Shown in pieces: positions 8,178 to 15,463 of a DNA stretch of 23,879 nt. Every line of letters starts with the position of its first letter. Positions within the stretch are counted from its first letter, which is position 1. The stretch comes from Microcystis sp. T1-4 (GTDB taxonomy: Bacteria; Cyanobacteriota; Cyanobacteriia; Cyanobacteriales; Microcystaceae). The position numbers and the translations under genes were made by a program. The notes beneath the pieces were generated by a model. That model was not told the DNA's origin. It saw only the letters and a program-made list of their open reading frames with translations, and did not search any database. The stretch is from positions 1 to 23,879 of the forward strand of contig NZ_CAIP01000425.1 in the NCBI RefSeq assembly GCF_000297435.1, given 5' to 3'.

Positions 8178-9327
8178 GTTAAAACTAAATAATCAACAAC
8201 GCTCATTATTAGCCCAACACGCAGGAACCGCACGTCATGCTTGGAATTGGGGTTTGGCTTTAACCAAGCAAATTTTAGACCATAATCAAGCTAACCCTGA
8301 TGAAAAAATCAAGTTTCCTACGGCTATTGACCTTCATAAATGGTTGGTAGCATTGGTAAAATCAGAGCATGATTGGTATTATCAAGTGTCTAAATGCGCT
8401 CCCCAATGGGCGTTAAGAGCTTTATCCGATGCTTGGAAAAGATGCTTCAAGAAGATAGCTAAACCACCAAATTTCAAGAAGAAAGGTAAACAGGATAGTT
8501 TCACTTTAGATGGGAGCATTAAAATTGCCCATCAAAAGATAAAAGTTCCTGTGATTGGTTGGTTAAAAACTTACGAGCGGCTACCTGATGGATACCAGCC
8601 AAAATCTGTTACTATTAGTAAAAAAGCTAATAGGTGGTTTATTAGTTTTAAGATGGAAGTTGAACAGCAAACAACCAATAAAACTCATGATGTAGTTGGT
8701 TGTGATCTGGGAATTAAATCTTTGGCTACTTTATCGACAGGTGAAACGTTTGAAGGCTCTAAAAGTTATCGTAAATACGAAAAACAATTAGCCAGACTTC
8801 AATACTTGAACCGACATAAGGTAAAAGGTTCAAATAATTGGAACAAAGCCCAACGGCAAATAGCTAAACTTCATTTTAAAATAGCTAATATCCGTAAAGA
8901 TACGTTACATAAACTCACCACTTATTTAGCCAAGAACCACGGCCAGATAGTAATTGAGGATTTAAATGTGTCTGGGATGATGGCTAATCACAAATTAGCT
9001 AAAGCCGTTCAGGATATGGGTTTTTACGAGTTCCGAAGACAACTTGATTATAAAACTCAGTTGTATGGTTCGGAATTAATCATAGCCGATAGGTGGTTTC
9101 CTAGCAGTAAAACCTGTTCCAATTGTGGGTACAAAAAAGAGTCTCTATCTTTAACTGAAAGAGTTTTTGAGTGTGAGCAATGCCATGTAGTTTGCGGTCG
9201 AGACTTGAACGCTAGTCTAAATCTAGCTTCTTTGGCGGTGAGTTCCACCGTGTCAGCTTGTAGAGTAGATAGTGCCGACACTACTACAGTGAAGCAGGAA
9301 GTTAACGTCAAATTTGCTCATGAGTAG
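8155..9327 (+). CDS. tnpB: TnpB RNA-guided nuclease of IS607-type element
   Basis: This 390-residue TnpB appears complete. The N-terminal region (residues ~1-110) has the family's FKTELKLNNQQ start and helical domain, followed by a beta-rich segment. The split RuvC nuclease carries D184 (VVGCDLGIKS), E268 (IVIEDLNVSGM) and D350 (CGRDLNASLN). A zinc ribbon C321xxC324...C340xxC343 lies between the second and third acidic sites, after DRWFPSSKTCSNCG. TnpB proteins of IS200/605 and IS607 are guided by a reRNA/omega RNA from the element's right end and cut DNA next to a transposon-adjacent motif. The start is TTG at 8155, overlapping the tnpA reading frame by 23 bases, with AGAGGAG about 11 bases upstream (8137-8143). 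All catalytic residues are kept although tnpA is dead. Confidence 0.92.
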   Translation: MLLGFKTELKLNNQQRSLLAQHAGTARHAWNWGLALTKQILDHNQANPDEKIKFPTAIDLHKWLVALVKSEHDWYYQVSKCAPQWALRALSDAWKRCFKKIAKPPNFKKKGKQDSFTLDGSIKIAHQKIKVPVIGWLKTYERLPDGYQPKSVTISKKANRWFISFKMEVEQQTTNKTHDVVGCDLGIKSLATLSTGETFEGSKSYRKYEKQLARLQYLNRHKVKGSNNWNKAQRQIAKLHFKIANIRKDTLHKLTTYLAKNHGQIVIEDLNVSGMMANHKLAKAVQDMGFYEFRRQLDYKTQLYGSELIIADRWFPSSKTCSNCGYKKESLSLTERVFECEQCHVVCGRDLNASLNLASLAVSSTVSACRVDSADTTTVKQEVNVKFAHE

Positions 9328-9412
9328 ATTTGAGTAAGTTTAACAGAACGGAACTGGTAGCCAAAGCCTCTATTGACACTCCCCGAAGCGCTCATGGGAG
9401 GGAGTGTCAACT
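9328..9412 (+). ncRNA. Possible right-end reRNA (omega RNA) scaffold of TnpB
   Basis: The noncoding right end downstream of tnpB contains TGAGTAAGTT (9331-9340), a copy of the sequence at the tnpA start (7570-7579), and a strong hairpin at 9373-9410. TnpB guides are normally transcribed from this part of the element, starting inside the tnpB 3' end and running into the flank. By that rule the guide would come from about 9411 onward, reading into the 3' end of the TPM gene. The boundaries are inferred, not seen. Confidence 0.35.
9373..9410. repeat. 11-bp hairpin at the element right end
   Basis: TTGACACTCCC (9373-9383) pairs perfectly with GGGAGTGTCAA (9400-9410) around a 16-base loop. A TTGACACTCCCC segment is familiar from the right ends of cyanobacterial tnpB elements. 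It lies directly against the TPM stop codon (9413), so it might also end the minus-strand transcript, but no T-run follows on that strand. Confidence 0.75.
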
Positions 9413-10261
9413 CTACCAATCACCGCCGCCGCCACCATCGCTACTGCCACCGCCGAAATCACCACCATCATAACCGCCACCACCATAACCACCACCATCA
9501 TAACCGCAATAGTCGCTATTGCCGTTGCTGCCGCCACCGCGGCCACCTCGACCATTGCCACCAACGGCACAACGAAAACAAACAAGACATAGAATCAACA
9601 TCGAGGGAAAAAACACCCCCACGATCAGGATAGCCAAAACAAGATAACGAGTGGACATTGCGATTTGAGGATTAAATTCAGTTTGAGGCTTAAATTCAGT
9701 TTGAGGCCTAAATTCAGTTTGTCGCAACCCATAAGCACCACGGAGAAACCCGCTCACAACTGTTACACCTGCTCGAATACCCTCTTCGTAGTTTCCCGTT
9801 TTGAAGCTGGGAATCATGTAGGTGTAGATAATATCCTTAACCTGAGCATCGGGTAAAAATCGTTGGACTCCATAACCGGTCTCGATTTCTATCCGTCTAT
9901 CCTTGGGGGAAACGAGGATTAAAACCCCGTTATCTTGCGATTTTTTGCCGATTTTCCACCGATTAAATAGGGCTGTGGCGTAGGCTTTGGGGGTAGGATA
10001 GGGTAAGGTATCGGGGACGGTGACAACAGCAATTTCTGCGCCGGTTTCTGTCTCTAATTTGGCTATATCATCGGAAATTTGCGTAACAGCCGCCCGACTT
10101 AAAATATTAGCTCGATCGCTGACCCATAATCCCCCGTGCGGATTTAGTTTCGGTATTTGTTCGATGGGAATAGCGTTGACTAAGGGGGGTAAAATAACAG
10201 GGGGAAGAGCGAACATTGTCACCAGAAAAATTCCTAGGGGCAAGGGGCGAATTTTAATCAT
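9413..10261 (-). CDS. TPM-domain (Psb32/YgcG-like) exported membrane protein
   Basis: This 282-residue protein has a signal peptide or anchor (residues ~9-30, ending VNA before IPIEQIP) and a TPM domain (about 45-170: VSDRANILSR, TGAEIAVVTV, NGVLILVSPKDRRIEIETGYG). Next come a linker of three QTEF[R/K/N]P repeats, a transmembrane helix (about 207-229) and a glycine-rich tail ending GGGGGDW. TPM domains occur in the photosystem II repair factor Psb32/TLP18.3 and in YgcG-type membrane proteins; some have acid phosphatase activity in vitro. The predicted topology puts the TPM domain outside the plasma membrane, or in the thylakoid lumen, and the glycine tail in the cytoplasm. The start ATG overlaps the TGA of the vWA gene (ATGA), so the two are translationally coupled. 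It is a YgcG-like paralogue rather than proven Psb32. Confidence 0.85.
   Translation of the reverse strand: MIKIRPLPLGIFLVTMFALPPVILPPLVNAIPIEQIPKLNPHGGLWVSDRANILSRAAVTQISDDIAKLETETGAEIAVVTVPDTLPYPTPKAYATALFNRWKIGKKSQDNGVLILVSPKDRRIEIETGYGVQRFLPDAQVKDIIYTYMIPSFKTGNYEEGIRAGVTVVSGFLRGAYGLRQTEFRPQTEFKPQTEFNPQIAMSTRYLVLAILIVGVFFPSMLILCLVCFRCAVGGNGRGGRGGGSNGNSDYCGYDGGGYGGGGYDGGDFGGGSSDGGGGGDW
9665..9718. repeat. Three 18-bp tandem repeats inside the TPM gene
   Basis: Three units of the type TTGAGGNNTAAATTCAGT (9665-9682, 9683-9700, 9701-9718) keep the frame and encode repeats of QTEF[R/K/N]P in the linker before the transmembrane helix. A fourth partial unit follows. The near identity suggests recent slippage expansion and possible length variation among strains. 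Confidence 0.85.
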
Positions 10262-11520
10262 TTTCCTGTCTCTCCATCGGTTTGTAGTCTTGTTTTAGCA
10301 ATAATGCGGGTTTTCTTTAAATCTCCTTCGCTCAATTCTTCTCCCACCTGTAAACGGGTGGCATTAGTTTGGAGGACAGTGGCGGCGTTTTTTTCTCCCA
10401 ATTGTAAGGCAGTTTTGGCCGCGGTTTGTAGCATGGTGGCGGCGGCTGCTCGATCGCCCTGTTTTAATTTTTCTTCGGCGATTTGGGTTTGACGATATTT
10501 GGCTAAAGTCAGAATCGATTTCTGAACTTGATCGTTTAATTGGGATTGATAGAGAGCTTGGGAGGTGATATCAAGGCTAACAGTCGCACTTTCTAGCCCT
10601 TTTTGACCAGAAGCGGGATCATCGTAGCGAATCTTCACCTTAGCTATGGTGTGAGTACCGGGGGGAATTTGGTCAATATAGAGATTGAGGAGGAGAATTT
10701 TTTCTTCATCTATCATTAAATCCCCCAAACGGGTGATGTAAAAATTGCCCTCTTTTTGTAGGCTCATTTCTATGGTTTCTGGGGCAACTTGGGCGATGGG
10801 TTTTAAGTCGGCTAAATGAGTCCGAGCATCTAATTCTAATTGCAGGAAAGCGTTAGTTAACCGCACAGATTGCAGCCGGTTAAATAGACGGGTAAATTCA
10901 ATTAAAGCCTGTTCAGGTCTTTCGATATAGGATAAACTTCCGCCGGCGATATCGGCAATTTTTTCTAGGACATCTTGATTCCAGTGATCGCCAAAACCGA
11001 AGGTATTTAAGGTGATACCGTACTCAGCCGCTACTCCTGCCAATTTTAAACAGCGTTGATTATTTCCGTGTTCATTTTCACCATCGGTAAGCAGAAAAAT
11101 ATGAGACACATAACCTTTGCTGCCGGTAGAAATTTCTTGAATGCCTAATTTTATCCCTTCATCGATCGCCGTACCTCCTCCCGCTTGTAATTGTTGAATT
11201 TTTGAGCGAATTAAAGTCAGATCATCCTGTGGCGATTGGGAGGGAAGAATAACTTTGGCGCGATGATCGAAAGCTATCATCGAGAGACGATCATTAACAC
11301 CGAGGGATTCTATTAAACTTAAAGCCGCTTTTTTGACCGTTTCTAGGGGTTTTCCCTGCATAGAACCGCTATGATCGAGAACTAAACCAAGATTAATCGG
11401 TAAATTCGTGTTGATCTGTTCACTGGTTGCGGCGATCGATAGCATCAGTTGACGTTGACTGCTGCTTTGATTAGCATCGATATTACTGTCACTCAAGGCT
11501 GATTTTAGAATTACCCGCAT
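10258..11520 (-). CDS. von Willebrand factor A domain protein
   Basis: This 420-residue protein has a vWA domain (about residues 41-225) with an intact metal-ion-dependent adhesion site: DHSGS (D49, S51, S53), the Thr in GGGTAIDEG, and the Asp in LLTDGEN. A beta-sandwich-like region (about 230-330) and an alanine-rich helical tail (about 335-420) follow. No signal peptide or transmembrane helix is visible, so it is probably cytoplasmic. Intact-MIDAS vWA proteins bind partners through Mg2+. It is the first gene of a unit with the TPM membrane protein, overlapping by ATGA (10258-10261), so that protein is a natural candidate partner (inference). Confidence 0.85.
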   Translation of the reverse strand: MRVILKSALSDSNIDANQSSSQRQLMLSIAATSEQINTNLPINLGLVLDHSGSMQGKPLETVKKAALSLIESLGVNDRLSMIAFDHRAKVILPSQSPQDDLTLIRSKIQQLQAGGGTAIDEGIKLGIQEISTGSKGYVSHIFLLTDGENEHGNNQRCLKLAGVAAEYGITLNTFGFGDHWNQDVLEKIADIAGGSLSYIERPEQALIEFTRLFNRLQSVRLTNAFLQLELDARTHLADLKPIAQVAPETIEMSLQKEGNFYITRLGDLMIDEEKILLLNLYIDQIPPGTHTIAKVKIRYDDPASGQKGLESATVSLDITSQALYQSQLNDQVQKSILTLAKYRQTQIAEEKLKQGDRAAAATMLQTAAKTALQLGEKNAATVLQTNATRLQVGEELSEGDLKKTRIIAKTRLQTDGETGK

Positions 11521-11616
11521 AAGAGCTTGTGGTCGTTGATATTTATATTGTAATGAGTATAGTTAGATTTGTGGTTATTTTCCCGTCCGGCATCGAGTTA
11601 AAAAAGTTCGAGAAGT

Positions 11617-11737
11617 GGCTGCATCTCATTTTTGTCAATCTACGATACTCACCTGTGGTTGTTCATATATTGGGAATAATTTAAAAATCACTGATAATTC
11701 CCGATTGTCGATATTTTTACTAAGTTAAGATGCAGCC
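11617..11737. repeat. 121-bp segment bounded by 10-bp inverted repeats, in the vWA-prohibitin spacer
   Basis: GGCTGCATCT (11617-11626) is the exact inverse of AGATGCAGCC (11728-11737). Inside, GGGAAT...ATTCCC forms a second small inverted repeat. The whole gap 11521-11831 (311 bases) has no plausible ORF. A miniature inverted-repeat element or a decayed insertion is possible, but no target duplication is evident. Confidence 0.4.
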
Positions 11738-11831
11738 CCAGCAGTTCTTGTGGGAAATTTTACCTTAGCCAGTCGGCCCTATTCTTTCGTGGAAGTCGTG
11801 GTAAAATCTCTTTAATGCGAACTAAAGTTAT

Positions 11832-12647
11832 TTACTTTTTTTGAGATGATAATAAATTGGAATCGATATTGATCAGGGGAAGGGAGCCTGAACCAGCCAT
11901 GACGATAGGAAAACGTCCATCCCACTTTTCGATTGCTCGTTGTTGTAAAATTTCTGCTGTTAGGTTTTGGCGCAATAGTTTTTGAGCTTCTGCCTGTCCC
12001 TTCGCGCGGTTGATTTCCGCTTTAGCTTCCTGTTCTGCTTGTTGTGCGCAAAAAGCAGCTTCTTGTGCCTTTTGTTCTGCTACTTGTTTGGCTTCAATCG
12101 CCGCGTTAAACTCTTCGGAAAAACCAAAATTAACGAGAGATACATCATTGATAATTATCCCATAACGTCTTAATCTTTCGGCGAGGGAAGTGTCAATTTC
12201 ACGCTTGAGTTCTCCTCGCTCTTGCAAGATATTCTGTACGGGACGTTGTGCTGTTGCCGCTTTGACAATTTCCGATACTGCTGGATTTATAATACCAGAG
12301 ACAATCACATTTATATCCCCAACTTGTTGATAAATCTGATTAACTTTGTCGGGGTTGATGTGCCAGTTAACGATAATAGTTGTTTCCACATCTTGCAAAT
12401 CTTTAGAAGCTCCTTTTGCCTTTACTTCCGTTGTTTGCACTCGAACGTTGAGGGTCTTGATCTTGGTGACAATCGGTATAACAGGATGAATTCCTTCATC
12501 GAGGATTTGTTTTTGCACTTTGCCAAAGTACATGACAACGCCGCGTTCGCCAGTATCAATAACGGCAAAAGGGCGCAGTATGGTAGTAAAAGCTAATATT
12601 AAAATTCCCCCCGCTATGAATGGGAACATATTGCGATTGTAATTCAT
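11832..12647 (-). CDS. Prohibitin / SPFH (band 7) family protein
   Basis: This 271-residue membrane-anchored protein has an N-terminal transmembrane helix (about residues 8-27). An SPFH domain follows (about 28-190: IDTGERGVVMYFGKV, GIHPVIPIV), with the prohibitin signature region RRYGIIINDVSLVNFGFSEEF. A charged coiled coil (about 185-230, KQVAEQKAQEA through AKGQAEAQ) completes it. Prohibitins assemble into large rings in membranes and modulate proteases or lipid domains; in cyanobacteria they occur in thylakoid and plasma membranes. The length matches prohibitin proper rather than the longer flotillin/stomatin types. A good AAGGAG ribosome-binding site lies five bases before the ATG. The gene appears to be transcribed alone. 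Confidence 0.92.
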   Translation of the reverse strand: MNYNRNMFPFIAGGILILAFTTILRPFAVIDTGERGVVMYFGKVQKQILDEGIHPVIPIVTKIKTLNVRVQTTEVKAKGASKDLQDVETTIIVNWHINPDKVNQIYQQVGDINVIVSGIINPAVSEIVKAATAQRPVQNILQERGELKREIDTSLAERLRRYGIIINDVSLVNFGFSEEFNAAIEAKQVAEQKAQEAAFCAQQAEQEAKAEINRAKGQAEAQKLLRQNLTAEILQQRAIEKWDGRFPIVMAGSGSLPLINIDSNLLSSQKK

Positions 12648-12652
12648 GACAA

Positions 12653-12696
12653 CTCCTTAGATATTTGATCGGTTTTATCGTACCACTGTTATTATA
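12653..12696 (-). promoter_or_regulatory. Prohibitin gene promoter and ribosome-binding site
   Basis: On the minus strand a perfect TATAAT lies at 12696-12691, preceded at 17 bases by TTCCCA, a weak -35 match. AAGGAG at 12658-12653 lies five bases upstream of the ATG. The -10 and ribosome-binding site are convincing; the -35 is not. Confidence 0.45.
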
Positions 12697-12802
12697 ATCC
12701 TGTTTAAAAAGTATGGGAAAGTGGGGAGAAACAATCCATAACTGAGTTTTTAAAGTTCGATTGGGATTAACTAGAGGAGAGAAGGAAAGTGAGAGGACCG
12801 GT

Positions 12803-14026
12803 TTAAGATAAAGCGGCGATCGCTTGTTCTAGGGCTAGGGAAATATGAGTCCAATGGGTTCCCCCCTGACAAAAAACGATATAGGGTTCCCGTAGGGGTC
12901 CATCGGCGGAGAATTCCGAGGTGCTGCCATCGATAAACGTGCCACCAGCCATCACTACTTGGCTCTCATAGCCCGGCATTTGGGCAGGAATGGGGTCTAA
13001 GTAGGAACCGATGGGAGAATAGGCTTGAATGGCTTTACAGAAGGCGATCAGCTTATCGGGGGAACCGAGTTTAATTGCTTGAATAATATCGCGTCGAGGC
13101 ACAAAAGGAGCAGGATTGACCGGATAACCCAACTTATCGCCCACATAGGCAATTAAATGACTGCCTTTCATCGCTTCTCCCACCATTTGCGGTGCTAGAA
13201 ACAATCCCTGATAGAGAAGACGATTTTGGTCAAAAGTTGCCCCTCCCTCCCCACCGATCCCCGGTGCTGTCAGACGATAGCAGGCCATTTCTACTAATTC
13301 CGCTTTACCTGCTATGTATCCCCCGGCCGTAACGATTGTACCTCCGGGGTTTTTAATTAGAGAACCGGCCATTAGATCTGCCCCCACATCGGTGGGTTCT
13401 TGGGTGCTGATAAATTCTCCATAGCAGTTATCGACAAAACAGACCGTATTCGGGTTTTGTTGTTTAACTATACGGACAATTCTCTCGATTTCGTCAATAG
13501 ACAAACTCGATCGCCAGGAATAACCGCAGGATCTTTGAATATGTACTAAACGGGTTTGGGGTTTAACTGCTGTTGCCAAGGCCAACCAATCGATCGCACC
13601 AGTAAAATCTAGCTCTAATTGCCGATAACTAACGCCAAAATCCTTTAAAGAACCTTGACCACTGCCCCTAATCCCAATTACTTCCTCTAGAGTATCGTAG
13701 GGCGCACCGGCTACCGCTAACATCTCATCCCCCGGTCGGAGAACCCCATACAAGGCACAGGCGATCGCATGGGTTCCTGAAACAAATTGTACCCGCACCG
13801 CTGCCTTTTCGGCCCCCAGGGCTTGGGCGAACACTTGATCTAAAGTATCCCGTCCCAAGTCATCATGACCATAACCGCTAACACTAGCAAAATGATGCAC
13901 CCCGACGCGGTTTGCACGGAAAGCAGCGAGGACTTGACGGAGATTTTCCTTGACCTGTGCGTCAATTTCCGAAAAGATGGGGAGTAGGGCCTTTTCTGCC
14001 CTGTGGAGTAGAGGGGGGATATCCAT
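12803..14026 (-). CDS. Methionine gamma-lyase-like PLP enzyme (aluminium resistance family)
   Basis: This roughly 407-residue protein belongs to the fold-type I PLP enzymes once called aluminium resistance proteins and now annotated as a methionine gamma-lyase family. Visible are the substrate/phosphate region FVSGTHAIACALYGVLRPGDE, the PLP-stacking/aspartate segment CFVDNCYGEF (D199), and the Schiff-base lysine in MAGSLIKNPGG (K225). The N-terminal HHFASVSGYGHDDLGRD is characteristic. The enzyme probably performs C-S lyase or related amino-acid chemistry in the cytosol; the physiological substrate is not established. I take the ATG at 14024-14026, one codon inside a possible TTG start at 14029, because no ribosome-binding site favours the TTG. 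It is divergent from desC across about 120 bases. Confidence 0.88.
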   Translation of the reverse strand: MDIPPLLHRAEKALLPIFSEIDAQVKENLRQVLAAFRANRVGVHHFASVSGYGHDDLGRDTLDQVFAQALGAEKAAVRVQFVSGTHAIACALYGVLRPGDEMLAVAGAPYDTLEEVIGIRGSGQGSLKDFGVSYRQLELDFTGAIDWLALATAVKPQTRLVHIQRSCGYSWRSSLSIDEIERIVRIVKQQNPNTVCFVDNCYGEFISTQEPTDVGADLMAGSLIKNPGGTIVTAGGYIAGKAELVEMACYRLTAPGIGGEGGATFDQNRLLYQGLFLAPQMVGEAMKGSHLIAYVGDKLGYPVNPAPFVPRRDIIQAIKLGSPDKLIAFCKAIQAYSPIGSYLDPIPAQMPGYESQVVMAGGTFIDGSTSEFSADGPLREPYIVFCQGGTHWTHISLALEQAIAALS

Positions 14027-14090
14027 CAAACAATAGACTGTGATATTTGTTACTATTCATTAAGCGTCAAAGTTCCCCCTGTGTCAAATC

Positions 14091-14120
14091 GAGACAGATA
14101 AGACGATGATGCTCTGTCTC
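14091..14120 (+). promoter_or_regulatory. Stem-loop in the desC leader
   Basis: GAGACAGA (14091-14098) pairs perfectly with TCTGTCTC (14113-14120) around a 14-base loop, ending 25 bases before the desC ATG. It could fold in the 5' leader of the mRNA or act as a DNA operator. No -10/-35 pair is clear in the surrounding sequence. Confidence 0.45.
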
Positions 14121-14145
14121 CTGTTGTTTCCCTTTGGGTTATTCA

Positions 14146-14979
14146 ATGACTGTTGCGACTTCCGAAAAACTTCCCATCGACTGGGTGACTCTCATCTACA
14201 TGGCTTTTATCCACTTAGTGGCTCTTTTAGCCTTCTTGCCTGGCAATTTTAGCTGGGGCGCTGTGGGAGTGACATTGATTCTTTATTGGATTACTGGGGG
14301 TTTAGGAATTACCCTCGGTTTCCATCGTTTGGTTTCCCATCGGAGTTTTAAGACTCCCAAATGGTTAGAATACTTTCTGGTTTTGTGCGGAACCCTCGCT
14401 TGTCAGGGGGGTGCGATCGCATGGATAGGTTTACATCGTCTTCATCATAAATATTCTGATACTGCTCCCGATCCCCACGATTCTAATAAAGGTTTTTGGT
14501 GGAGTCACATGGGTTGGATGCTTCACGAAATTCCTGCCGACGAAGAAATTGCCCGTTTTACCCAAGATATCGCCGACGATCCTTTCTATAAATTCTGTCA
14601 AAATTATTTTGTTCCTATCCAAATTGTTTTAGGCTTAATTCTCTATGCTATGGGTGGTTGGCCGTTTGTAATTTGGGGAATTTTTGTTCGCTTGGTCTTA
14701 GTTTTCCACTCCACTTGGTTTGTCAACAGCGCCACTCACAAATTTGGTTATGTTAGCCATGAATCCCACGATAATTCTAAAAATTGTTGGTGGGTTGCCC
14801 TCTTAACTTTCGGTGAAGGTTGGCACAATAATCACCATGCCTATCAGTATTCTGCCCGTCATGGTCTAAAATGGTGGGAAGTTGACCTGACTTGGATGAC
14901 CATTCGTCTGCTGCAAATTCTGGGATTAGCTACTAATATTAAGTTGCCTCCCACCACGGCAACGGCGACAGAAAGTTAG
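14146..14979 (+). CDS. desC: Acyl-lipid delta-9 fatty acid desaturase
   Basis: This 277-residue integral membrane di-iron desaturase carries the three histidine boxes: HRLVSHR (in GFHRLVSHRSF), HRLHH (GLHRLHHKYSD) and HNNHH (GEGWHNNHHAYQYSARHG). Hydrophobic pairs surround them (about residues 8-50, and 145-185). In cyanobacteria DesC places the first double bond at delta 9 of stearoyl chains on membrane glycerolipids, with ferredoxin as electron donor. The length matches cyanobacterial DesC. A TTG at 14134 would add four residues, but the ATG at 14146 gives the usual MTVATSEKLPIDW-type N-terminus. A hairpin terminator follows. Confidence 0.93.
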   Translation: MTVATSEKLPIDWVTLIYMAFIHLVALLAFLPGNFSWGAVGVTLILYWITGGLGITLGFHRLVSHRSFKTPKWLEYFLVLCGTLACQGGAIAWIGLHRLHHKYSDTAPDPHDSNKGFWWSHMGWMLHEIPADEEIARFTQDIADDPFYKFCQNYFVPIQIVLGLILYAMGGWPFVIWGIFVRLVLVFHSTWFVNSATHKFGYVSHESHDNSKNCWWVALLTFGEGWHNNHHAYQYSARHGLKWWEVDLTWMTIRLLQILGLATNIKLPPTTATATES

Positions 14980-15013
14980 TTTTATTTAGTGGTTAAATAG
15001 ATGATAAATCTAG

Positions 15014-15042
15014 CCGAACTTAAGTTTAAGTTCGGTTATTTT
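15014..15042. terminator. desC terminator, usable in both directions
   Basis: CCGAACTT (15014-15021) pairs with AAGTTCGG (15028-15035) around a 6-base loop and is followed by TTATTTT. It lies 34 bases after the desC stop and touches the stop codon of the convergent small membrane-protein gene. Confidence 0.75.
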
Positions 15043-15317
15043 CTCCGACTTAACCCAAATCTGACGGCTTTTCCCACGGCACAACTGAGGAATATAGGTA
15101 ATGCGAATCCTCCCCCAAAAAACGAAATCATTGATAGGATAAACTTGATTATTTCCCCCTCTGCCGAACATTGACTGGGGAAAGCGCAACCCATCGGGCC
15201 AAGAGCGAAGGATAACCAACCAAAAACGTAAACACACAGGGGAAATAAGAGGCAAAAAACCAGACCCCCCGCTAGACAGCCTAATCCATTAGCCTTTCTA
15301 TTCGATTCTCTCACCAT
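15036..15317 (-). CDS. Small hypothetical membrane protein
   Basis: This 93-residue predicted protein has two hydrophobic segments (residues ~13-36 and ~58-80), a short cysteine-containing loop between them (GCAFPSQCSAEGE), and a basic end SRRK. This looks like a real small membrane protein rather than a shadow frame, since no other gene covers the region. No family is recognised. The ATG is at 15315-15317 with no clear ribosome-binding site; the stop overlaps the shared hairpin terminator. It is divergent from dxr. An alternative 81-residue frame on the same strand (15010-15255) has no sensible features. Confidence 0.5.
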   Translation of the reverse strand: MVRESNRKANGLGCLAGGLVFCLLFPLCVYVFGWLSFALGPMGCAFPSQCSAEGEIIKFILSMISFFGGGFALPIFLSCAVGKAVRFGLSRRK

Positions 15318-15463
15318 CTCTATCGCTGACCCTTTCTAAGTCGCAGCATAAAAAAGTTAAAATAGCAACTTTTTTAACAAATATTTAATATTTACGCCGA
15401 TGTGCCGGAGAGACCCCAGAGAACGTATATTAAAAGCTAATAGCCAAATTATAGTAAGTTTCT

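Larger units (their letters stand above)
7540..9412 (+). mobile_element. IS607-family element with broken tnpA and intact tnpB
   Basis: The pair of a MerR-HTH/serine-recombinase gene followed by tnpB in overlapping arrangement defines an IS607-family insertion sequence. It sits between ruvX and the 3' end of the TPM gene, apparently without disrupting either. Exact ends are uncertain because IS607 elements lack inverted repeats and target duplications. I place the left end near the inverted repeat at 7540-7576 and the right end at or just before the hairpin at 9373-9410. No HIP1 sites occur inside, consistent with foreign origin. Confidence 0.75.

Noticed and set aside
9373..9410. Hairpin as the intrinsic terminator of the vWA-TPM operon
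   Set aside because: No T-run follows on the minus strand and the sequence resembles right ends of tnpB elements; kept only as an alternative.
9373..9633. Plus-strand ORFs rich in His/Arg or Thr/Ala opposite the TPM gene
   Set aside because: They are the antisense of the glycine-rich tail codons; low complexity and no start signals.
14134..14145. TTG start for desC
   Set aside because: The ATG at 14146 gives the usual desaturase N-terminus and nothing supports the four extra residues.
15010..15255. 81-residue minus-strand ORF overlapping the small membrane protein
   Set aside because: Composition is not protein-like and it runs through the terminator; the 93-residue frame has coherent membrane segments.
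15350..15375. Hairpin AAAAAAGTT/AACTTTTTT upstream of dxr as a terminator
   Set aside because: It lies between divergent starts where no transcript should end, and the arms are mostly A and T; could be part of a promoter region but nothing more can be said.
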